Below, one piece after another: positions 16,977-26,183 of a DNA stretch of 64,000 nt. The stretch spans positions 3,092,001 through 3,156,000 of the forward strand of contig ATWD01000001.1 in assembly GCA_000421065.1 (NCBI GenBank), written 5' to 3'. The notes under the pieces were generated by a model. That model did no database searches. It was not told where the DNA came from and was given only the letters and a program-made list of their open reading frames with translations. How positions within the stretch are numbered: position 1 is the stretch's first letter; each line of letters starts with the position of its first letter. A program made the position numbers and the translations under genes. Source of the stretch: Acidobacteriaceae bacterium TAA 166 (GTDB lineage Bacteria; Acidobacteriota; Terriglobia; Terriglobales; Acidobacteriaceae).

Positions 16977-18785
16977 ATGCAAAGAATGACGCTGAATTTA
17001 CTCAGAACAGGCTCGGCAGTCGCTCTATTTGCCGGAATGATGACACCTGTCTTCGGACAGGCTGCGAGCAAGACCTTTCTCGCGCTTCCCCCCGGAACTC
17101 TGCACCCGGGACAATACCTCGCCTTCGTCGCGGCGGTCCAATCCTCCACCCCGGTGACTGGCGGCACGGTGACGTTCAGCGATGGAGGAACCGCGGTCGC
17201 GAGCGCACCTGTTAACTCGGCAGGCATCGCCGGTGTCAGCATTCCCGGACTGTCGCAGGGAACGCACTCCATCTCAGCCAGCTACTCGGGCGCAAATGGT
17301 GTGGCTCCGAGCACGGCGGCTGCGACTGCGCTAGTGATCCAGCCCAACTCCGCTCCTCCCACGTTGACCTGCAACGCCTCTCCCGCAACGATCAATCCAG
17401 GAGATTCGACGACGATCACCGGGGCGGCGACGAGTCCCTCCAATCTTCCCGTAACGATGAGCTACACGACGACGGCCGGAACGATCACCGAGAACGGCGG
17501 TACGGCGACTCTCAACTCGGGAGGCGCGACCGGAACCATCCAGGTAACGTGCCATGCGATCGACAGCGTGGGCCAGACGACCTCCGCGACGGCAGCGGTG
17601 AACGTCAATGCGGGACAGGGCGAACAGGCACTTCCGGCGTTCAGCTTTCCGGATTCGGTTGGAGTCAACATCCATCTGACCTTTGGCGAAACGAAGTATT
17701 ACACCGACCTTCCCGGCGTGACGCAGTCGATGGTGAATCTCGGGATTCATCACTATCGCAGCGGCGTCGATAAGTATGTGGTGCCTCAGATCTATGCCAA
17801 CGCCGAGAAGCTGGCGCAGGCGGGCATCAAGGGCGACTGGCTGCTCGATGCCAACATGTCGGCCCAGAACATCAGCGATATCTATGCAAACGCGCCGAAC
17901 TCGGTGGAGGCCTACGAGGGACCGAACGAAGATGATAAAGATGTCGGGGCAACCCTACGGAACTTCATGGCGATGCTGCACGACACGGTTCACTCGAATC
18001 CGGCCACAGCTTCGATGCCGATCTACAATGCGACCATAAGCGATATCAACCTGATTCCAGCGATGGGCAACCTGGGTGCTTCTGTCGACTTCGGCAATAT
18101 GCACGACTATTACTATCCGCGCTTCCCAGAGACGCCCGCTTATGGCGGAGCCTTCTATAACTGCGGGTTGTATGGGACGATGTCGTTCAACGTGTGTGTG
18201 GCCAAGGTGAATGCGGTCGGCAAGCCGGTGGTCTCGACCGAGGCCGGCTACATCAGTGGGACGCAGTCGGACGCGGTCTTTGGCAAGTACATGACCCGCA
18301 TCCTGTTCGAGCACCTGTCGATGGGAGTGCCGCGCACGTACATCTACGAGCTGATGGATGAGCCGACCGGGCCGAGTTATGGGCTGGTCCATGGGGATTA
18401 CTCCCCCAAGCCGGCGTACACGGCGATCAAGAACCTGATCACGTTGTTCTCGGATGAGAACTTCACGACGCCGGGCAAGCTGGACTACTCGTTGACGGGG
18501 CAGACCAATAACGTTTACCACACCCTGTTCCAGAAGAAGGACGGAACCTGGATGATGGCTCTGTGGCTCGGAGTGGCGAGCGCGAACCCGGTCGCTCCGT
18601 ATGAAACGTACTCGATTCCGCCTCAGTCGGTCACGCTGAAGTCGAACACGCCGGTGGGAGCGGTGACGGTCTCGACGCTGGACGATAGTGGAAACATGAA
18701 CACGCAGCCTGCTTCGTCCGGAAACCCGGTGACGATTCCTGTAACCGATGCGGTTACAATCGTGTCCCTGGCCCCCGCCCACTAA
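16977..18785 (+). CDS. Secreted Ig-like/glycosidase-like protein, paralog 1
   Basis: A 602-residue exported protein. Signal peptide about residues 1-28 (GSAVALFAGMMTPVFGQ). Two Ig-like domains follow: Big_3-type GTVTFSDGGTAVASAPVNS...GTHSISASYSG (30-122) and a second at 125-212. The C-terminal module (215-602) looks like a (beta/alpha)8 glycosidase: DSVGVNIHL, NLGIHHYRSGVD, EAYEGPNEDD (Glu318), VDFGNMHDYYYPRFPETPAY, VVSTEAGYISG (Glu422) and TYIYELMDE. The NE and TE.G glutamates lie 104 residues apart, as in clan GH-A acid/base and nucleophile pairs. I cannot assign a GH number. Paralogs at 29426 and 33509 tie it to the EPS locus. A long structured leader precedes it. Confidence 0.8.
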   Translation: MQRMTLNLLRTGSAVALFAGMMTPVFGQAASKTFLALPPGTLHPGQYLAFVAAVQSSTPVTGGTVTFSDGGTAVASAPVNSAGIAGVSIPGLSQGTHSISASYSGANGVAPSTAAATALVIQPNSAPPTLTCNASPATINPGDSTTITGAATSPSNLPVTMSYTTTAGTITENGGTATLNSGGATGTIQVTCHAIDSVGQTTSATAAVNVNAGQGEQALPAFSFPDSVGVNIHLTFGETKYYTDLPGVTQSMVNLGIHHYRSGVDKYVVPQIYANAEKLAQAGIKGDWLLDANMSAQNISDIYANAPNSVEAYEGPNEDDKDVGATLRNFMAMLHDTVHSNPATASMPIYNATISDINLIPAMGNLGASVDFGNMHDYYYPRFPETPAYGGAFYNCGLYGTMSFNVCVAKVNAVGKPVVSTEAGYISGTQSDAVFGKYMTRILFEHLSMGVPRTYIYELMDEPTGPSYGLVHGDYSPKPAYTAIKNLITLFSDENFTTPGKLDYSLTGQTNNVYHTLFQKKDGTWMMALWLGVASANPVAPYETYSIPPQSVTLKSNTPVGAVTVSTLDDSGNMNTQPASSGNPVTIPVTDAVTIVSLAPAH

Positions 18786-18797
18786 CGACTCGTATCG

Positions 18798-18850
18798 CAA
18801 ACGATGCAGCCTGGAGAGGATCTCCAGACTGCATCGTTTGTAGTTTGGTT
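18798..18850 (+). terminator. Long hairpin terminator
   Basis: CAAACGATGCAG (18798-18809) pairs with CTGCATCGTTTG (18829-18840), with an inner CTGGAG/CTCCAG pair, making one long stem, then TAGTTTGGTTT. It lies between the convergent genes ending at 18785 and 18911. The T-run is weak. Confidence 0.72.
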
Positions 18851-18910
18851 TGCATGAGTGGGCTGCTTTTGCTCAGACGAGGTTCGTCGTTATCCGTTCA
18901 CGCGGCGCGC

Positions 18911-19498
18911 TCAATGGTTGAAGCTCAGCCGATAGACGATGCCGAGAGTAAGCGGCTTGGCGTAGATGTGTCCTGAATCCGTCACCGGCGTCGAGTATCT
19001 CTGAAATTGAAAGTCAGCCTTCACGGCGAAGTTTCGATTCAGGTCGTAGTCTGCCCCACCTCCGAAGGAGAGGATGTTCGACGGCGACTGAATATAGAGA
19101 AAGGTACTGGAGAGATCCGGATAACCGCCCTTTTGATAATGGATCGATCCCCGCCCGTAGAGCACATCCCCGTACGGATGGAGCCGACCATAGACCTTCT
19201 CGACCTTGAGGCCGCCCAGCAGGTTACGCTGACTGTCGATGTTGCCTTCGATGAAGGGGTAGGTTCCGCGGATCTCGAGCGAGGGGATGAAGGAATGGTG
19301 GGAAGGCAGGGTAAGATCGCCGCCCGCCGTGATGCCGAGGTTCTTTCCTCCATTCAGTCCTGTCCAGTTTCCGGTGAGTCCGGCGAAGCCCGAGAGCCGA
19401 AGCGTCTGGGTCGCCGCGGGAACCGCCTGGGGCCGTGCCACGGATGCGGGGAAGAGAAGAGCGACCAGGCCAAGGGTGAATTTAATTCCGGGCTTCAA
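18911..19498 (-). CDS. Outer-membrane beta-barrel protein (OMP_b-brl)
   Basis: A 195-residue protein. Signal peptide KPGIKFTLGLVALLFPASVA at the N-terminus, then alternating amphipathic strands typical of 8-stranded OmpA/OMP_b-brl porin-like barrels (TLRLSGFAGLTGNWT, LGITAGGDLTL, NFAVKADFQFQRY, PLTLGIVYRLSFNH). The last residues are aromatic/hydrophobic, close to the usual outer-membrane sorting end. TTG at 19498 is chosen because AGAGG lies 7-8 bases before it and the signal starts there; ATG codons at 19516 and 19531 lack a ribosome site. Such proteins are often structural or porin-like; no specific role can be read. Confidence 0.75.
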   Translation of the reverse strand: MKPGIKFTLGLVALLFPASVARPQAVPAATQTLRLSGFAGLTGNWTGLNGGKNLGITAGGDLTLPSHHSFIPSLEIRGTYPFIEGNIDSQRNLLGGLKVEKVYGRLHPYGDVLYGRGSIHYQKGGYPDLSSTFLYIQSPSNILSFGGGADYDLNRNFAVKADFQFQRYSTPVTDSGHIYAKPLTLGIVYRLSFNH

Positions 19499-19623
19499 AG
19501 GAGAACCTCTAAACATACAGCGTGTATCCATGTTCGACGTGTGCGGACGGTAGTTATCATGCTCTCATCCTCATGGTTTTTTCAAAAGATTTTCGTGTTA
19601 TTTCCGGCTCCCTCCGGCCCATT

Positions 19624-20496
19624 TCAGGAGGTCGGGGTCTTCAGCACAGCACCGTTCAGAGCTCCCTTACAGCTTCCTCCGGTGATCTCGATCGACTGAA
19701 AGTTCAGCATGTCGGCTGCCGGATCGGTGGTGCCGGTCATGACGACAGTCGCGTTGGGGTCGTTGGTGTCGATGCGCAGGGTGACGGCACTTCCGATGAT
19801 GGTTCCGTTGGGGGTGGAGATGGAGCCTCCCTGAAAGCAGGCGAATCCGCTGAAAGCTGCTGTGCCGCCGATCAGGAAGGTGCCGTCTCCGGCTCCAGGG
19901 GGAGTCTGGGTGAGCGAGAGTGAGATGCTCTGGCCGGCTGCTCCTCCTGTGACGGGACCGGAGTACTGACCGGTCACAGGAGCATATTCGACGCCGGTGA
20001 GGGTTCCCTTTGCTCCATCGGCGCAGCCTCCGCTCACGCTCCAGGAGCCGGAGATCTGGTTGCCGGCGGAGTTCGCGTTGGCGTTGATGGTCAGCAGCTG
20101 GCCGTTCACCGGGAACGAACGAAGCGAGACCTGGGTTCCGAGAACGGAGCCGTTCATCGGAAGAGGATTGGCGCTGTAGCAGCCGGTAGCCGCAGTCCCG
20201 AAGGAGCGGAGAGCGGCGGTGGTGAAGTTGCTGTCCGAGCCGCTGGTCCCCTGCTGGTCGAGAAAGCCGGCGAGGGTGGCGAAGGTCGACGGGCCCGCGG
20301 TCTGGGTCGACTGAAACTGCCAGTTGCCGGTGACGTTCACCGAAGGAGTCGCTCCCGGATTGCTTCCGCCTCCGTTGTCGCCTCCACTCCCGCTGCCTCC
20401 GCCTTTGGAGCTGCAGCCTGCGAGCAGGAGGAGCAGGCAGGACAGACAAGAGATCCGGGAGAGGTTGCTTCGCTGGTGAAGATTGAGCTTTCTCAT
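19624..20496 (-). CDS. Acidobacterial lipoprotein, paralog 1 of tandem pair
   Basis: A 290-residue lipoprotein: basic N-terminus, hydrophobic LSCLLLLLAGC lipobox, then a Gly/Ser-rich linker (SSKGGGSGSGGDNGGGS). The mature domain is all-beta, opening VTGNWQFQST with a later TLAGFLDQ, and containing SVLGTQVSLRSFPVNGQ, GSWSVSGGCADGAKGTLTGV and PADMLNFQSIEITGGSCKG. The same blocks in the same order appear in its neighbour at 20568 (TGNWQFQITPTGGPGSF; LSSIQVNGGSCPG), so the two arose by tandem duplication. The spaced cysteines may form disulfides. I know no function for the family. Confidence 0.75.
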   Translation of the reverse strand: MRKLNLHQRSNLSRISCLSCLLLLLAGCSSKGGGSGSGGDNGGGSNPGATPSVNVTGNWQFQSTQTAGPSTFATLAGFLDQQGTSGSDSNFTTAALRSFGTAATGCYSANPLPMNGSVLGTQVSLRSFPVNGQLLTINANANSAGNQISGSWSVSGGCADGAKGTLTGVEYAPVTGQYSGPVTGGAAGQSISLSLTQTPPGAGDGTFLIGGTAAFSGFACFQGGSISTPNGTIIGSAVTLRIDTNDPNATVVMTGTTDPAADMLNFQSIEITGGSCKGALNGAVLKTPTS

Positions 20497-20567
20497 GGTC
20501 GTTGTATGTGTTTCAAGTGATTCAAGCTGAAAGAGGATCGTTGATATCGAATTGGCTCGAGTATGTT

Positions 20568-21455
20568 TCATTGAGACCGCGGGAGGGATGCGGCTCCCAG
20601 GGAACCCGGGCAGCTGCCTCCGTTGACCTGAATGGAGCTGAGGGAGAGGGTGCTCGCCGCAGGGTCGATGGTTCCGGTCAGGACGACCTGGGGGTTGCTG
20701 GGGGCATCGGTGGTGAGCGTCAGGCTGACGGACTGTCCCACGATGTAGCTGGTCGGACTGGTGACGGTTCCACGTGTAAAGCATGGATTGCCGGTGAAGG
20801 CCGCGGTTCCCGTGACCAGGAAGGATCCATCGCCCTGCCCATCTGAACTCTGCTGGAGAGCCACCGAGATGTTTTTGGGAGGATTGCTGCCGGTGATCGC
20901 TCCGGAGTAGCTGCCGCTGAGCGAGGCATAGCGGACGCCGCTGAGGGTTCCGGCCGCGCCGTTGGCGCAGCCCCCGCCGATGCTGTAGGTCCCGGTCAGA
21001 TGGCTGAAGGTGGAGTCCTCGGTCGCGTTGATGGTGACGAACTGCCCGACGATAGAGAAGGAACGAAGATCGAGCTGGCTGGTCTTGACGGTTCCGGAAA
21101 GAGGAATGATTTCCGTTCCATCGAAGCAGGTCGCGGGAGTGGCCTGAAAGACGGCGGTGACGGGATCGCCGTCGACGGGAGTGCCTTCGGTCTCACTGAT
21201 GAACCCCGCGAGCGAGGTAAACGAGCCCGGACCGCCGGTGGGGGTGATCTGAAACTGCCAGTTGCCGGTAAGTCCGGTCGCGGGTCCAGGCCCGGTGGTC
21301 CTGTCGTCAGGGATCTTGATGGTGGCGCAGCCTGTCAGCACAACGGCAAGGCCAAGAAGAAGAACAGCGCGCCCCCTCGACAGTTGCGGCCGGGATCCAA
21401 ATTTATTTGTCTTATCGATCGAGCTTTTCATTGCGTGGCCGCTTTGATAGTTCAT
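20568..21455 (-). CDS. Acidobacterial lipoprotein, paralog 2 of tandem pair
   Basis: A 295-residue lipoprotein, lipobox LLLGLAVVLTGC. It shares the whole domain order with the gene at 19624: TGNWQFQ, FTSLAGFI, TSQLDLRSFSIVGQFVTINA, GTYSIGGGCANGAAGTLSGV, GDGSFLVTGTAAFTGNPCF and IQVNGGSCPGSLG. The ATG at 21455 has GGAG 5 bases upstream; an internal ATG at 21431 is possible. It is co-directional with its paralog 71 bp downstream, so probably co-transcribed. Sequence divergence is substantial, so the duplication is old. Function unknown. Confidence 0.75.
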   Translation of the reverse strand: MNYQSGHAMKSSIDKTNKFGSRPQLSRGRAVLLLGLAVVLTGCATIKIPDDRTTGPGPATGLTGNWQFQITPTGGPGSFTSLAGFISETEGTPVDGDPVTAVFQATPATCFDGTEIIPLSGTVKTSQLDLRSFSIVGQFVTINATEDSTFSHLTGTYSIGGGCANGAAGTLSGVRYASLSGSYSGAITGSNPPKNISVALQQSSDGQGDGSFLVTGTAAFTGNPCFTRGTVTSPTSYIVGQSVSLTLTTDAPSNPQVVLTGTIDPAASTLSLSSIQVNGGSCPGSLGAASLPRSQ

Positions 21456-21841
21456 GGAACTCCAGGTCCGGTGAAGATACAGGGAAGAAAGGAGCTATCT
21501 GTAACATGTGGTCCACACTGACTAGAGCATCCTACATGCCAAATCTATGCACAGAGCAAGAATTCAGGGCATCTATCGAACGCCTAAAAGTAACCATGGT
21601 GAAGTTACTATTCTTATTACCGATTTATTTCGAAACAACGTATCCTTGCTACGGAAAGCGCTTCAATCCTGAACGAAAGCGTACTTTGCCGGGTAGGTGG
21701 AAGTCTGGCTCGATCTCAACTTTCGGGCAGATTCTTCCGGGGAAAGATCGACGCGTATGTTTTGTAACTAATTCGTCTGCTGGAAACTGGGATGCAAGCG
21801 GTGGGCCCCGAGTTCCTTTTCTCGGAAGTGAGTTGGAATCC
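21456..21841 (+). promoter_or_regulatory. 386-bp intergenic region with GTTAC-type repeats
   Basis: No gene is seen. GTAACC (21590-21595) and GTTACT (21604-21609) stand 14 bp apart with an 8-bp spacer, followed by ATTACC at 21616. This is the same pitch as the three GTTAC repeats at 40677-40710. It forms the shared upstream region of the lipoprotein pair (minus) and the first gene of the EPS locus (plus). It is AT-richer than its surroundings. Confidence 0.4.
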
Positions 21842-23077
21842 ATGGAAAAACTTTTCATACATGACCCGATCTCGCGGCCGCCCTCACGCTTCTTTCTGAT
21901 CGCCTACCAGGCGTTGGCGATCATCGGAGGGTTGGGAACGTTGGGGAAGGTGGGGCTGCTGCATGGAGTTCACGGAGGGGGTCGTGTGGCTCTGCTCGTC
22001 ATGCTCTGTCTGTGGATCGTTTCGGCGTTCTTCTGGAGATTGGCTCTGCGCTATCGCCGGCTGCTGGCTCCTGTTGCTTTGCTGGGCCTGATTGCCGTGC
22101 CTCCCGTGGTCTTTCCCCACATTGAAAAGATGCACGCGGTCGGCCGGGGAAGCGACCAGCCCGACTGCATCATCGTGGCGAGCGACAAGCTTCTGCATCG
22201 CCAGTGGCCCTATGACTCTTCGCAGGTGTGGTCGCATAATCCGCTCAGCTGCGGCCCGGGATGGGTTGCGTTGCAGGCTCCCGTCGTCCAGACCCTTCAA
22301 TATCCCGTCGCGGTCGTTCTTTTGTTTGTGATTCCGGCAGTGGCAATTGGCCTTACGGCGGGATGGGATGGCGCTGCGGGTTTTCTGGCGCTGCTCTTAC
22401 TGGCTCCGGGAATGTGGGTGGCGGCGAGCGACGGCACAGACTTTCTGACCTTTGGATTCTGCGCGGCGGCTCTCTATGTAACTGCCAGACGCACAAAACC
22501 CGTTCAGGCAAGCGCCACGGGGGCGGGAGCGATCCTCCATACCCTGCTTCTGGGGCTGGTCGCGCAGTTCCGCGTGGTGACGCTGATGCTGCCGGCCGTG
22601 CTGGGAAGATCGATCGGCACGATGCGGGCGATGATTGCGACTCTGCTGGCGGTCGCGGTGGAGACAGCTTTTCTTGCCTGGTCTCCGGCGAAGTTCATCC
22701 ACGATGGACCGATGCACATCCTGTCGAAGTCGACCGGGATCGATGTCTCGCATGGAGCCCCGGTTCCACTGATCGCCGGTTTCGTCCTGTTTGCGATTGC
22801 GCTGACCCTGGCCACGCTGTGGCTGGCGAAACGGATGCCTGCTTCTACGCTTCTGCTGGCCTACCTGCTCTGCATCTTTGCCGTTCCTGCCCTCGCCAAT
22901 CTTCTCTCCGAGTGGAGACGCTACGGCCTCTCGCTTCAGGCAGTCGGTGTATGGGAGGGGGGCAACTGGATGACCGGATGCACGCCTCTTGCCGCGCTGC
23001 TGCTGGCGATGACGGCGCAGACGCAGGGGAAGCCCGCGCAGGCGACGTATCCGGAGGAGATCGTGACCCTGGCCTGA
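21842..23077 (+). CDS. Polytopic membrane protein, possible GT-C-type glycosyltransferase
   Basis: A 411-residue protein with about nine to ten hydrophobic segments. A loop after helix 3 holds PHIEKMHAVGRGSDQPDCIIVASDKLLHRQ and an aspartate-containing GTDFLTFG occurs later. This is reminiscent of DUF2029/GT87-type polyprenyl-phosphate mannosyltransferases, but I see no decisive motif. ATG at 21842 starts MEKLFIHDPISRPPSRFF, just before the first helix; frame extension to 21407 is not coding in character. It opens the EPS locus and is convergent with the Wzy-like gene (4 bp between stops), which suggests a role in polymer assembly. Confidence 0.6.
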   Translation: MEKLFIHDPISRPPSRFFLIAYQALAIIGGLGTLGKVGLLHGVHGGGRVALLVMLCLWIVSAFFWRLALRYRRLLAPVALLGLIAVPPVVFPHIEKMHAVGRGSDQPDCIIVASDKLLHRQWPYDSSQVWSHNPLSCGPGWVALQAPVVQTLQYPVAVVLLFVIPAVAIGLTAGWDGAAGFLALLLLAPGMWVAASDGTDFLTFGFCAAALYVTARRTKPVQASATGAGAILHTLLLGLVAQFRVVTLMLPAVLGRSIGTMRAMIATLLAVAVETAFLAWSPAKFIHDGPMHILSKSTGIDVSHGAPVPLIAGFVLFAIALTLATLWLAKRMPASTLLLAYLLCIFAVPALANLLSEWRRYGLSLQAVGVWEGGNWMTGCTPLAALLLAMTAQTQGKPAQATYPEEIVTLA

Positions 23078-23081
23078 AAGC

Positions 23082-24407
23082 TCAGGCGGCGTGAACTGTG
23101 GCGATCTCGGGCACGGGCAGCTGCGCCTCTTCGGTTTGACTCAACTGGGCGATCTGCCACTGGTTTTCGGCGAGCGCGCTTCCGCCGCAGGCCCAGAAGA
23201 TCGCTCCCGTGACGTTGACGAAGATGTTTCCTCCGACGTACTGGGCCAGCAGAGCGAAGCAGACCGAACGGAAGGCATGGACGTAGATATCCTGACCCTT
23301 CTTCCGCCCGGACTGGTAGATAAAGAAGGCGACTCCGCCTAAGTAGAGCGTGGTTCCCAGCCATCCCAGGGAGAGAATCGTCGCCAGAATACCGCTATCG
23401 ACCGCGAGGTTATGAACGGTCTCCTGATTCTTGAGGCCATGCCCAAAGGGGTCGTAAAGGATGACCCCCATCACGACCTTGTACATATCCTGGCGTTCGC
23501 GGAAGCTGCCGTCCTGCTTCAGGTCTCCCAGTGTCTTCAGGCGATCGCCGATCACGGGAGCCAGCTGCGGATTCTGCACGATGGGAAGGACGCAGACCGC
23601 GATCAGCACCATCGATGCCAGGATCTGCACCAGAAGCTTGGGACGCGCCTTTCTGAGCAGGAGCACCAGGCCGAGAATCCAGCCGAGCCACGCCGCGCGC
23701 ACGGCGCTGAGAAGAAGAGCCACATAGCCGACGATCGAAAACGGAATCTTGAGCGGGGAACGGGTCACGATCATCAGCAGAAGCGCTGTCGCCATGGCTC
23801 CCCCGAAGACGCCGGGAGCGTTCATGGTGCTCCAGACGCGCATCAGCATCGGCTCCGGCTGTCCGAAGCTGGGATCGATGAGGCCGGCTGAGATGTTTTG
23901 GAGCCAGAAGGCGTCCCACTTGGGAGCTACGAAGTACTGGTAGATCCCGTAGCTTCCCATCACTCCCGCGCCCCAGAGGAAGCTATTGAGGACGGTCTTG
24001 CGATTCTCCTCGGCGTATCTCCAGTCCATTGTTAGGTACATTCCGAACAACAGAGGAGCGCCCCAGTTGAAGAGTCCATAGATGACCTCGCCGGACGGAT
24101 TGAGGAGCATGCCTACGGTGAATCCATAGAGGACACCGGCGCCGCACAGGATGAAGGCTGGAGAGACCTGGATGGCACGCCGATGCGAGGGGACGATCAG
24201 GGAGAGGGCGGCGACCGACGAGACCAGATTCGGCGAGAGCAGGATGAGATTCTGATCGTGCCAGCCGAACTGCCAGTCGACCAGGCGACGGACCAGGGGC
24301 GCGACAAACCAGACCCAGATCGTGAAGCCTACATAGGCCGAAGGCCGGGTGAAGTACAGAAAAATCGCCACAAGGACAGCGAGAGCGGGAACGAGTACCT
24401 GGATCAA
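23082..24407 (-). CDS. O-antigen/EPS polymerase (Wzy/WaaL-like)
   Basis: A 441-residue inner-membrane protein with about twelve helices and a large periplasmic loop, the layout of Wzy/O-antigen ligase proteins. The loop and following helices show SGDRLKTLGDL-type text (GDRLKTLGDLKQDGSFRER), then YDPFGHGLKNQETVHNLAVDSG, where a His near HNL and the preceding Arg residues match the Wzy_C loop pattern. TTG start at 24407 with AGGA about 8 bases before it. It would polymerise lipid-linked repeat units delivered by the flippase at 36265. It is oriented against its neighbour at 21842. Confidence 0.82.
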   Translation of the reverse strand: MIQVLVPALAVLVAIFLYFTRPSAYVGFTIWVWFVAPLVRRLVDWQFGWHDQNLILLSPNLVSSVAALSLIVPSHRRAIQVSPAFILCGAGVLYGFTVGMLLNPSGEVIYGLFNWGAPLLFGMYLTMDWRYAEENRKTVLNSFLWGAGVMGSYGIYQYFVAPKWDAFWLQNISAGLIDPSFGQPEPMLMRVWSTMNAPGVFGGAMATALLLMIVTRSPLKIPFSIVGYVALLLSAVRAAWLGWILGLVLLLRKARPKLLVQILASMVLIAVCVLPIVQNPQLAPVIGDRLKTLGDLKQDGSFRERQDMYKVVMGVILYDPFGHGLKNQETVHNLAVDSGILATILSLGWLGTTLYLGGVAFFIYQSGRKKGQDIYVHAFRSVCFALLAQYVGGNIFVNVTGAIFWACGGSALAENQWQIAQLSQTEEAQLPVPEIATVHAA

Positions 24408-24543
24408 AGGAAGTCCTTTCCGCCCGCCGAAGGCCGCGTGGGGCTTGATTCAACCACGTAGTGCGTCTTCAGAATATCCATATCCAGTCCAATTGCATCT
24501 TCAATTGCATTCAGAGGGCCAAACTTTTTTGTCGCGAAACGAG

Positions 24544-25659
24544 TCATCCGGCGACCGTAGATAGCGTATCGACCGGCCCGAGGCCTTGAAATCTTTTCCC
24601 GAGGCGCATCGCGGGGCGTTCGATCGTGAGGTGGGTTCCGGAGGCGACGAGGAGCGAGATCGAGGTAAACAGCAGAAATGCAAGCGTGTTCCCCTTGCGC
24701 GCTCCGAAGAAAGCCAGCACCAGCGGATGAAGGAGATAGAGGGAGTAGCTGATCCTGCCGATCCACAGCAGGGCGGCCGGAAGCTTGCGGTGAGGACGTG
24801 CGAGAAGCCACAGAAAGAGGGCCCAGGCGGCTGCCCACGGCAGGATCACCGAGACGAAGGTGTAGTGCTCGAAGGTATCTGCTTTCTTCAGCGCGACGTA
24901 GTTCAGCCATGTGCCGGCAAAGACGAAGACCATGATTCCGCCCCCGAGCGCTGTCATTGCGTTGCCGGAGACCTTCGCCCGATAGAAGCGGTAGAGCACG
25001 GTTCCGGAGGCCAGGCAGACTACGTAGAAGAGGCCGGCCATCTCGACGCGGCGGTGCAGAGCGAGGGGAAGGCAGACTCCGATCGCTGCTGCTGCCGCGA
25101 GCACCATCCAGCAGATTGTGTAGGAGTAACGCAGCAGATTCTTCGCGCTCAGCGCCGAGCAGACGACGTAGAAGACCATCTCGATGGTCAGGGTGTAGTA
25201 GAGGCCGATCGCATAAGGGATCCTGAGTAGACCTTCGAGCATGGTCAGGTTGACGAGTGAATTTCTTGCCAGGTGTGGAGTGAAGTCAGGCTCGAGGGCT
25301 CCGCTGACCCCCAAGCTGTAGAGAAGAAGCGCGGCGCCGAGGCTGAACCAATACAGAGGATAGAGGCGGAAGAAGCGGAGAATCCAGAATCGCCGCAGGC
25401 CGGGTCTGCCCTCGAGGCTGAAGGGGATGACGAACCCGCTGACCAGGAAGAAGCAGGCCAGGCCGAACTTGCCGAAGCTGAAGACCGTGTGCGTCATGGC
25501 CGCGAAGTTCGGGATGAAGTGATAGCCGCCATGTTCGATCAGGACGGCGACCGCGGCGATCGCTCTCAGGCCGTCCAGAAACTCGAGCCGGACGGTTCGG
25601 GCTCTGTCCTGTTGCTTGGGATGGGTCTCTAAGTTGCCGGCAGATAAGGTTCCGGTCAT
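24544..25659 (-). CDS. Acyltransferase 3 family (OafA/YrhL-like)
   Basis: A 371-residue membrane acyltransferase that adds acetyl or similar groups to surface glycans. The family start RLEFLDGLRAIAAVAVLIEHGGYHF includes the conserved His-Gly pair after the first helix, followed by FGLACFFLVSGFVIPFSL (FFxxSG) and RFFRLYPLYWFSLG (R-x10 aromatic). About ten helices follow, ending ISYSLYLLHPLVLAFF and LTIERPAMRLGKR. The ATG at 25659 is chosen for GGAG six bases upstream; the frame can be read back to 25734. In the EPS context, O-acetylation of the polymer is the likely job. It is divergent from the sugar transferase gene. Confidence 0.92.
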   Translation of the reverse strand: MTGTLSAGNLETHPKQQDRARTVRLEFLDGLRAIAAVAVLIEHGGYHFIPNFAAMTHTVFSFGKFGLACFFLVSGFVIPFSLEGRPGLRRFWILRFFRLYPLYWFSLGAALLLYSLGVSGALEPDFTPHLARNSLVNLTMLEGLLRIPYAIGLYYTLTIEMVFYVVCSALSAKNLLRYSYTICWMVLAAAAAIGVCLPLALHRRVEMAGLFYVVCLASGTVLYRFYRAKVSGNAMTALGGGIMVFVFAGTWLNYVALKKADTFEHYTFVSVILPWAAAWALFLWLLARPHRKLPAALLWIGRISYSLYLLHPLVLAFFGARKGNTLAFLLFTSISLLVASGTHLTIERPAMRLGKRFQGLGPVDTLSTVAG

Positions 25660-25958
25660 ATCCAGCTCCAAGGATTCTGAAAGATCAATTTCTTTCTCAG
25701 TTACTCGGAAGTTACAAATAATTGCGATTTGCAAGCTGGGCTCTTTGGGCCCATTCAGTTACGGTCCGATGATTTTTTATAGAGAGAGGTCTCCTCCATC
25801 GGTCTCTTCACTATAACTTGGGCAAAAAAAGGCGACCGGGCCTGGTAACCAATGTTGGCCGCGCTGAGAGGAAGGGACTTAGGACGGCTAATTGCGGTTG
25901 AGTGAGGAGTTAGTGGGAAGAGATCGCGCAAAGGGCATAGGCCAAAAGTGGGATCGTA

Positions 25959-26002
25959 GTTACCAAAGAGTTGTATTGACACTCCCCGGCCCATGCTACA
26001 AA
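25959..26002 (+). promoter_or_regulatory. Putative promoter of the EPS initiating transferase, with GTTACC box
   Basis: TTGACA (25976-25981), a 15-bp spacer and TACAAA (25997-26002), with GTTACC at 25959-25964 just upstream. The intergenic region to the gene at 26184 shows no other feature. Further GTTAC words lie at 25700, 25711 and 25758, in the upstream region of the divergent acyltransferase gene. The short spacer makes the promoter uncertain. Confidence 0.35.
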
Positions 26003-26183
26003 AAGCTTGAATCTTATTTTCCGGTTTTTGTGGTTGGGAAGTTACAGCGCATTCAGACTTCAACGGCAGGGGCCTGTCTTCTGGGAGAAAGAGCAGGGAT
26101 GCACGACCGCTCGCAACTCCCCTGCGAGGAAGCTGGCGTTTATTCGAACGCACGAGAAAGATCTGCACAGACGAGGACAGATT

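Noticed and set aside
16470-16982. A 170-codon minus-strand frame in the large gap
   Set aside because: Mixed composition with no hydrophobic or domain pattern; it reads through all the hairpins of the leader region.
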